A stretch of 5,103 bases of DNA. Source: Minisyncoccota bacterium. GTDB lineage: Bacteria > Patescibacteriota > Microgenomatia > Levybacterales > UBA12049. Of the stretch, positions 1 through 2,997 are shown one piece after another (the stretch's first letter is position 1; every line of letters starts with the position of its first letter). Under the pieces are notes generated by a model. It searched no databases. It was given only the letters and a program-made list of their open reading frames with translations, and was not told the DNA's origin. The DNA lies in assembly GCA_025449795.1 (NCBI GenBank), contig JANWIQ010000047.1, forward strand, positions 1-5,103, read 5' to 3'. The position numbers were made by a program, and so were the translations under genes.

Positions 1-87
1 CTTACTTTATCGTTTATCCTTAATCATTTATCCTTTTTTTATATGCTTCGTGCTTACTTTATCGTTTATCCTTAATCATTTATCCTT
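1..87. repeat. 35 bp perfect direct repeat (two copies, 52 bp period)
   Basis: Positions 1-35 and 53-87 are identical over 35 bp, separated by a 17 bp spacer (36-52). On the minus strand each copy is itself made of degenerate heptamers: GGATAAA, TGATTAA, GGATAAA, CGATAAA, GTAAG. The right copy supplies the last three sense codons and the TGA stop of the gene at 76-342. The first copy begins at base 1, so the array may continue outside the window. There is no conserved palindromic repeat with unique spacers of CRISPR type, and the sequence is purely AT-rich tandem material. Confidence 0.9.
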
Positions 88-342
88 GAGTTGCGTCTTC
101 AATTGCTTTACTTTCCACATAAATAGCGCGCCTTTTTTCTGTGCTTTGCTGTCTGAGACAAAAGAAAGCGCTTTCTCAAGAATAGCCCGATGCTCTGTCT
201 TAGCCATTTTTATATACAGGCTTTTATGCTTGTAGTCATCCAGCACTTCTGCCAAATGCACGCCAAAGGACTGAAATTCCCGGGAAACATACTTGTCTTC
301 TGTGGGGTTGAAGTTAAGAAGCACCTGCTTGATTGACTGCAT
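76..342 (-). CDS. Small conserved CPR-type hypothetical protein (88 aa)
   Basis: Function unknown. The 88-residue product has no signal peptide or membrane segment and is rich in Lys and predicted helix. The core is YVSREFQ (residues 18-24), LAEVLDD (30-36), KHKSLYIK (38-45) and GALFMWK (71-77). I remember this pattern from small conserved proteins in Parcubacteria and related CPR genomes, which I could not verify here. The ATG at 342 is chosen over an upstream in-frame TTG at 366 because a perfect TATAAT ends 6 nt before it. That predicts a leaderless mRNA, and no Shine-Dalgarno is visible. The final residues KDK and the TGA stop lie in the 35 bp direct repeat, so the C-terminal tail may have been reshaped by repeat expansion. 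Confidence 0.85.
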   Translation of the reverse strand: MQSIKQVLLNFNPTEDKYVSREFQSFGVHLAEVLDDYKHKSLYIKMAKTEHRAILEKALSFVSDSKAQKKGALFMWKVKQLKTQLKDK

Positions 343-348
343 GCATGT

Positions 349-357
349 ATTATACCA
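349..357 (-). promoter_or_regulatory. Extended -10 promoter of the 76-342 gene
   Basis: On the minus strand the sequence reads TGG followed by TATAAT, a perfect extended -10 element (TGnTATAAT). It is followed by 6 nt (ACATGC) and then the ATG at 342. With normal sigma70-type spacing, transcription would begin at the A of the start codon, giving a leaderless message. No good -35 is seen 16-18 nt upstream, as expected for an extended -10 promoter. Confidence 0.6.
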
Positions 358-414
358 AACAAGCAAGAGAATGCTATAAAGATTGGGTGAGAAAACAATG
401 GGGTTATGTTTTAT

Positions 415-591
415 TTAAACACTTTCTAATGTCCTGAAAAGACGCGTAAGATAGTCCGTTGCCGCAACTGATCGTACTGATAGTGCTAATGGTTGTTCAT
501 CTGGTCTTTAAACAAACCCATCTGGGATATGAATAGTAACCCCATCCGCCTGAGCAAGTCTTTTAAATAAATCCGTTGGTACTTCTGCCAT
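415..591 (-). pseudogene. Short ORF interrupted by an in-frame TAA (27 + 30 codons)
   Basis: Reading from the ATG at 591 gives 27 residues (starting MAEVPTDLFKRLAQADG, ending HIPDGFV), then TAA at 508-510. The same frame continues for 30 more sense codons (RPDEQPLALSVRSV...TRLFRTLESV) to a TAA at 415-417. Both halves have protein-like, mixed hydrophobic and charged composition. A TAGAAT lies exactly 6 nt before the ATG, the same arrangement as two neighbouring genes, so the start looks real. I do not recognise a family. It could be a gene of about 58 codons broken by one point mutation, or a true 27-residue micropeptide with chance downstream frame. The rest of the 343-665 gap holds only the promoter and terminator signals listed separately. 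Confidence 0.4.
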
Positions 592-597
592 GAAAGC

Positions 598-622
598 ATT
601 CTACCGGAGGCTTGCCTGTCAA
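598..622 (-). promoter_or_regulatory. Candidate promoter of the interrupted short ORF
   Basis: On the minus strand TAGAAT (598-603, 5 of 6 to consensus) lies 6 nt before the ATG at 591. A perfect TTGACA lies at 617-622, but the spacer is only 13 nt, too short for an ordinary -35/-10 pair. So the -10 and its N6 spacing to the ATG are the stronger part of the evidence. The TTGACA directly abuts the U-tract of the preceding terminator. Confidence 0.35.
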
Positions 623-623
623 C

Positions 624-649
624 AAGAAAAAGGTAAGAAATTATCTTAC
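624..649 (-). terminator. Weak intrinsic terminator after the 666-1208 gene
   Basis: Read on the minus strand, GTAAGA - 5 nt loop - TCTTAC (633-649) forms a perfect but AT-rich 6 bp stem. It is followed at once by CTTTTTCTTG (623-632). It begins 16 nt beyond the TAA of the 666-1208 gene, the expected place and orientation for a Rho-independent terminator. The stem has only two G-C pairs, so efficiency is doubtful. Confidence 0.5.
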
Positions 650-665
650 GATGAAGTAAATTTTG

Positions 666-1208
666 TTATAAAGTGGATCCTCCATGAGATCGTCTAGCTA
701 TAATTTTTTGTTCCTCTTCGGACACAGTAATACCAATTTTTCCACCACTTATCTCTATGACTCTAAATGGTACACCATTTATCCTGTAAAATCCGTCTGC
801 TTTTTGATCCGTATTTATATTGATGCTGTATTTATCTAGGAAAAAATGGATATTTTGTACCCTATCGCCTCGGAGAAAAAATGCAACTCCAGATTTATGT
901 TCTCCCCTAGAATCGTTCCATATCACTTCACTTCTATAAAAATCTCCATTCCAATTTGCACTGCGAGTAACTTCACCACTCTTTTTGGTGATTAGTCCGA
1001 TTGATGGATCTTGATTTTCTCTAATATATTTTGCTAGCTCAGGTAGATGATATAATGTAGCTAATTGTGTAGGTATATCTATAATAACTTGCTGTCCTGT
1101 ATTCTTTCTCCGACCTAATGCTTCCACTGTCCTTCTTGCATAATTTCCAGCATTTATTTCTGGGTGAATATCTTCTCCAACGCGAGTTGTTTCCCGAGGT
1201 GTTTCCAT
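666..1208 (-). CDS. Hypothetical soluble protein (180 aa)
   Basis: I do not recognise this family. The product is 180 residues and soluble, with no signal peptide or membrane segment. Residues 1-40 are polar (acidic, then RRTVEALGRRK) and may be disordered. Residues about 41-165 look like a compact beta-rich fold: VIIDIP (41-46), SIGLITKKSGEV (69-80), GVAFFLRGDRVQNIHFFLDKY (107-127), and GFYRINGVPFRVIEISGGKIGI (139-160). The tail is basic and glycine-rich. The ATG at 1208 is preferred to a TTG at 1247 because that TTG falls in the proposed -35 box, and a -10 lies 10 nt before the ATG. No Shine-Dalgarno is visible. The gene begins 55 bp beyond the pth stop with its own promoter, so it need not be co-transcribed with pth. 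It is noticeably more AT-rich than pth and endoQ. Confidence 0.75.
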   Translation of the reverse strand: METPRETTRVGEDIHPEINAGNYARRTVEALGRRKNTGQQVIIDIPTQLATLYHLPELAKYIRENQDPSIGLITKKSGEVTRSANWNGDFYRSEVIWNDSRGEHKSGVAFFLRGDRVQNIHFFLDKYSININTDQKADGFYRINGVPFRVIEISGGKIGITVSEEEQKIIARRSHGGSTL

Positions 1209-1218
1209 TATGTTAGAT

Positions 1219-1247
1219 ATTATCAGATGTATGGATAAGTTTTGCAA
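1219..1247 (-). promoter_or_regulatory. Promoter of the 666-1208 gene
   Basis: Minus-strand TTGCAA (1242-1247, 4 of 6), a 17 bp spacer, and GATAAT (1219-1224, 5 of 6) end 10 nt before the ATG at 1208. The predicted 5' untranslated leader is 0-4 nt, too short for a ribosome binding site, which agrees with the absence of one. Confidence 0.55.
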
Positions 1248-1263
1248 TAAGGGAAAGTTTATA

Positions 1264-1887
1264 TTACTTCGTATTATACCTATTCATTGCCATTTCCAGG
1301 CCTTCTTCCAGCGCATCTGTAATTGCGCGGCTAGCGTGAGGGATAAGCTCTCGTATTTTTGCGTGCTCTTCATGGGTAAAAGTCCCCACAACAAAATCAT
1401 CTATTCCCTTTGTATTTGCCGTCTGCCATGTGCCATGTGCCATGGTACTTGGCCTGCCAATCCCCAACCGTATTCGCCAGAAATTCCCATCTGGAATTTG
1501 CTCCAGAATAGATTCTATTCCTCTGTGCCCTGCAGATCCCCCGCCTCTTCGTATCCTTACTGCACCTAATTTTAAGTCCACATCATCATGCACTACCCAC
1601 AGGTCGGTAGAGGATATTTTATAAAAGGAGGTAAGTAAATGTACAGCCATGCCGGAATTATTCATGAATGTTTTTGGCTTTACTAGCAGTACTTTTTCCG
1701 CTTCTCCATGTTGGGGCTGCCAGGTGATTTCTGTAATGTCTGCCTTGAATTTCGGTTCGTCAGTCCAGGTGGTCTCTTTGACTGATTCGTAATTTTTGAG
1801 GAGTTGGTCAAGCACCATAAAGCCAATATTGTGGCGGGTTTTTTCATACTTTTTTCCCGGATTCCCAAGACCGACAATAATTTTCAT
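1264..1887 (-). CDS. pth: Peptidyl-tRNA hydrolase
   Basis: Pth cleaves the ester bond of peptidyl-tRNAs that drop off ribosomes, recycling tRNA in the cytoplasm; it is usually essential. The match is clear along the whole length: IVGLGNPGKKYEKTRHNIGF (residues 4-23), KPKTFMNNSG (70-79), HDDVDLKLG (100-108), GGGSAGHRGIESI (115-127), and RIRLGIGRPS (138-147). Equivalents of the E. coli residues Asn10, His20 (catalytic), Asn68 and Asp93 are N9, H19, N76/N77 and D101. E. coli Asn114 is replaced by Arg122. At 207 residues it is slightly longer than E. coli Pth (194). Part of the excess is residues 148-159, encoded by a TGCCATG triplicate repeat. The ATG at 1887 overlaps the stop of the small ORF upstream (ATGA), and AGGAGG sits 14 nt before it, a rather long spacing. 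Confidence 0.97.
   Translation of the reverse strand: MKIIVGLGNPGKKYEKTRHNIGFMVLDQLLKNYESVKETTWTDEPKFKADITEITWQPQHGEAEKVLLVKPKTFMNNSGMAVHLLTSFYKISSTDLWVVHDDVDLKLGAVRIRRGGGSAGHRGIESILEQIPDGNFWRIRLGIGRPSTMAHGTWQTANTKGIDDFVVGTFTHEEHAKIRELIPHASRAITDALEEGLEMAMNRYNTK
1424..1444. repeat. Heptamer tandem repeat inside pth (TGCCATG x3)
   Basis: Three perfect tandem copies of TGCCATG (plus strand) lie inside pth. On the coding strand they encode the AHGTWQ part of residues 148-159, just after the conserved RIRLGIGRP strand. In other Pth proteins this is a short loop before the (D)DFVLG-type segment (here DDFVVG, 163-168). The 21 bp length keeps the frame. Confidence 0.85.
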
Positions 1888-1991
1888 AAATAGTCTGCTA
1901 TCCTCCTAACGTTGCTCCGTGAGCCGTGTACGGATAGTACTGTAAAGGCGAACGGTAAAACGAGGAGGACAAGACCAATAATAACTTTCAT
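1884..1991 (-). CDS. Small hydrophobic ORF overlapping pth start (35 aa)
   Basis: This frame encodes 35 residues. It starts MKVIIGLVLLVLPFAFTVLS, a hydrophobic stretch from about residue 3 to 21, followed by a polar basic tail (HGSRSNVRRIADYL). It could be a one-span membrane micropeptide or a leader peptide. Its TGA shares an ATGA overlap with the pth start codon, and the pth Shine-Dalgarno (AGGAGG) lies within its codons 29-30, so translational coupling is plausible. A TATAAT lies 15 nt before its ATG and a weak GAGGG lies 8 nt before. Its first 22 nt match the first 22 nt of pth at 19 positions (MKVIIGL versus MKIIVGL), so it may instead be a partial duplication of the pth start. No family is recognised. 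Confidence 0.45.
   Translation of the reverse strand: MKVIIGLVLLVLPFAFTVLSVHGSRSNVRRIADYL
1902..1907 (-). promoter_or_regulatory. Ribosome binding site of pth
   Basis: AGGAGG on the minus strand lies 14 nt before the pth ATG, inside the upstream small ORF. The spacing is longer than the usual 5-10 nt, so ribosomes finishing the small ORF at the ATGA overlap may contribute to initiation. Confidence 0.6.
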
Positions 1992-2006
1992 ACAAAGATC
2001 CCTCTT

Positions 2007-2012
2007 ATTATA
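2007..2012 (-). promoter_or_regulatory. Candidate -10 box for the small ORF and pth
   Basis: A perfect TATAAT on the minus strand lies 15 nt before the small ORF ATG at 1991. No convincing -35 is found 16-18 nt upstream and there is no TGn extension, so this rests on the -10 alone. It is the only good -10 I see between the structured repeat region and pth. Confidence 0.4.
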
Positions 2013-2113
2013 CCCCATCTGTAAAGAGACGCTGTGATGAAAATCATCTCCAATAAGAATAATGTATACCTTTATGGATGCGAAGGCAGATAGGAACCTT
2101 TTTCTAACTGAAT

Positions 2114-2174
2114 TGAAAATTGCTTGGTTTTAGATTTATTCGATAAAAACTAATATACCGGTAAGCAATTTTCA
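2114..2174. repeat. 12 bp perfect inverted repeat with 37 nt loop
   Basis: TGAAAATTGCTT (2114-2125) and AAGCAATTTTCA (2163-2174) are exact reverse complements. The loop holds a smaller GTTTT...AAAAC pair. The right arm shares its CAATTTTC core (2166-2173) with the outer arm of the next element. That core can therefore pair either with GAAAATTG at 2115-2122 or with GAAAATTG at 2283-2290. Confidence 0.75.
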
Positions 2175-2185
2175 CTTAGTGAGGC

Positions 2186-2237
2186 TTGGTGTCCGAACGT
2201 CACGTTGGAAAAACGGTGACTATCGGACTGACACCAA
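2186..2237. repeat. Central long hairpin of the palindromic element
   Basis: There are three nested paired blocks. TTGGTGT pairs with ACACCAA and CCGA with TCGG (a 4 nt bulge lies on the right arm). GTCAC pairs with GTGAC, and GTT with AAC around a GGAAA loop. Pairing is nearly continuous for more than 20 bp on both strands. Confidence 0.7.
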
Positions 2238-2262
2238 TGGGTCTCCACAAACCTCACCCTAA

Positions 2263-2283
2263 CCCTCTCTTCTTAGGAGAGGG
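2263..2283. repeat. CCCTCTC/GAGAGGG hairpin after the membrane protein gene
   Basis: A perfect 7 bp GC-rich stem with a 7 nt loop begins 13 bp beyond the TAA of the 2296-2730 gene. On that gene's strand it is followed by TTAGGG, not a U-run. It is therefore not a classical intrinsic terminator, but it could block 3' exonucleases or slow polymerase. Confidence 0.6.
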
Positions 2284-2295
2284 AAAATTGGTTAT

Positions 2296-2730
2296 TTACT
2301 TATAATAAGACTTAATTTGGTACAACAAATAAAATGCGATGAGCGAGAAAACAACTCCACTGAGGGAAATTGCCACCACTGCGCCAATAAGGCTTACGAC
2401 TTCACTCCAGAAAAGCATTGTCCATCCTTGCATTTTTCTCTGCTTTGTTCCAGGAAATGCTGCTAAAAGCAAAGCGCTTCCAATCAGCGCCAATACTGCA
2501 GAGGCAAGTGACCCTGCTGCGGTATTCATACCACCACCAAGGAGGGCAAATGGACTTAGAAAGGTAAGAATACCAAGCCCTGCAAGTCCTACCAGGACAC
2601 CAAGAACACCAAAAATAAGAGCAATCCAAGGGGTAATCATGACAATTGCTTCTCTCCCACCTTTTGGAAGAGCTGGAAGCTTCATAAACCAAGTTTCAAC
2701 TTGCATCATGAAATCTTTTTGTTTCGCCAT
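2296..2730 (-). CDS. Small polytopic membrane protein, hypothetical (144 aa)
   Basis: The function is unknown. The product is a cytoplasmic-membrane protein of 144 residues. A short amphipathic, Lys-containing N-terminus (1-29, including KLPALPKGGREAI) is followed by hydrophobic spans at about 33-63 (one long or two short), 72-92, and 104-138 (probably two), ending YQIKSYYK. A conserved-looking cytoplasmic loop PGTKQRKMQGW (93-103) separates the last spans. I faintly recall similar small proteins in CPR genomes (LPALP near the N-terminus, FPGTK..KMQGW, IKSYYK at the end). The ATG at 2730 is chosen over the in-frame ATG at 2820 because a complete Shine-Dalgarno and a candidate promoter lie between the two. 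The palindromic element begins just after its stop. Confidence 0.85.
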   Translation of the reverse strand: MAKQKDFMMQVETWFMKLPALPKGGREAIVMITPWIALIFGVLGVLVGLAGLGILTFLSPFALLGGGMNTAAGSLASAVLALIGSALLLAAFPGTKQRKMQGWTMLFWSEVVSLIGAVVAISLSGVVFSLIAFYLLYQIKSYYK

Positions 2731-2736
2731 ATGTAT

Positions 2737-2747
2737 ATCACCTCCTT
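2737..2747 (-). promoter_or_regulatory. Unusually complete Shine-Dalgarno sequence
   Basis: AAGGAGGTGAT, 11 nt complementary to the usual 3' end of bacterial 16S rRNA, ends 6 nt before the ATG at 2730 (core AAGGAGG 10 nt before). It settles the start of the membrane protein and predicts strong initiation, unlike the genes here that lack any ribosome binding site. Confidence 0.9.
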
Positions 2748-2775
2748 CTAGATCTTCTTTCCTGCCAACGGCGGA

Positions 2776-2804
2776 ATTAGAAGCATCTTGAACCCGACGC
2801 TCAA
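2776..2804 (-). promoter_or_regulatory. Candidate promoter of the membrane protein gene
   Basis: Minus-strand TTGAGC (2799-2804, 4 of 6), a spacer of exactly 17 bp, and TCTAAT (2776-2781, 5 of 6) precede a leader of about 40 nt. The leader ends in the strong Shine-Dalgarno. The position fits the ATG at 2730 and argues against the upstream ATG at 2820. Confidence 0.5.
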
Positions 2805-2968
2805 GCGCTCTTTGAGTCATATTCGAATAGAATTGAAAAGACTCAAAGTAAGCTTAGGCGAGCTAAGTACCTTAATGATCTACATTTAGTATGGCGCTCT
2901 TTTACAGAAAAATTCAAGTGGGGAAACATTACATACACAGCAGTATTACTTGTTCTCTTGCTCCATTA

Positions 2969-2988
2969 CCAATATACCAGTATATTGG
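2969..2988. repeat. 20 bp palindrome after endoQ
   Basis: CCAATATAC (2969-2977) and GTATATTGG (2980-2988) are perfect 9 bp inverted arms around two bases (CA). The palindrome lies 9 bp beyond the stop of the endonuclease Q gene. With no U-run after it and almost no loop, it looks more like a dyad protein-binding site or a transcript-end hairpin than an intrinsic terminator. Confidence 0.6.
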
Positions 2989-2997
2989 ACAAAAGCC

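Larger units (their letters stand above)
2166..2290. mobile_element. Extended imperfect palindrome, MITE/REP-like element (non-coding)
   Basis: The left side read forward and the right side read as its reverse complement share, in order, CAATTTTC, TTAG, GTGAGG (TGAGG-type), TTGGTGTC and CCGA. The right side carries extra small hairpins: CCCTCTC...GAGAGGG at 2263-2283 and TGG...CCA near 2238-2246. The centre is a long hairpin. TTGGTGTCCGA (2186-2196) pairs with the TCGGAC and ACACCAA blocks in 2223-2237, and GTCAC (2199-2203) pairs with GTGAC (2216-2220). No transposase or ORF is inside. GGTGTC/GACACC palindromes and CCTCACCCTAACCCTCTC-type hairpins are, as I recall, dispersed repeats in many bacteria. 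It could also be a structured RNA or a 3' processing signal for the gene at 2296-2730. Target-site duplications are not evident. Confidence 0.45.

Noticed and set aside
1..87. Possible CRISPR array remnant (35 bp repeats)
   Set aside because: Only two copies with a 17 bp low-complexity spacer, internal heptamer structure and no cas genes; it is a tandem simple repeat.
1210..1569. Plus-strand ORF of 119 codons opposite pth
   Set aside because: It is a shadow of the clearly homologous pth reading frame, with Cys/Pro/Ser-rich, non-protein-like composition and no start signals.
2263..2283. CCCTCTC/GAGAGGG hairpin as an intrinsic terminator
   Set aside because: No U-run follows on either strand (TTAGGG on minus, AAAATTGG on plus), so it was listed as a repeat.
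2339..2791. Plus-strand ORF of 150 codons opposite the membrane protein gene
   Set aside because: Antisense shadow. The minus frame has a promoter, a strong Shine-Dalgarno and coherent membrane spans; the plus frame has none.
2731..2820. 30-residue N-terminal extension of the membrane protein from the ATG at 2820
   Set aside because: The extension would span the 11 nt Shine-Dalgarno and the candidate promoter, and its ATG has no ribosome binding site.
2853..2867. CTTAG-GCGAG-CTAAG hairpin as an endoQ terminator
   Set aside because: The stem is only 5 bp, more than 120 bp beyond the stop, with a broken T-rich tail; too weak.
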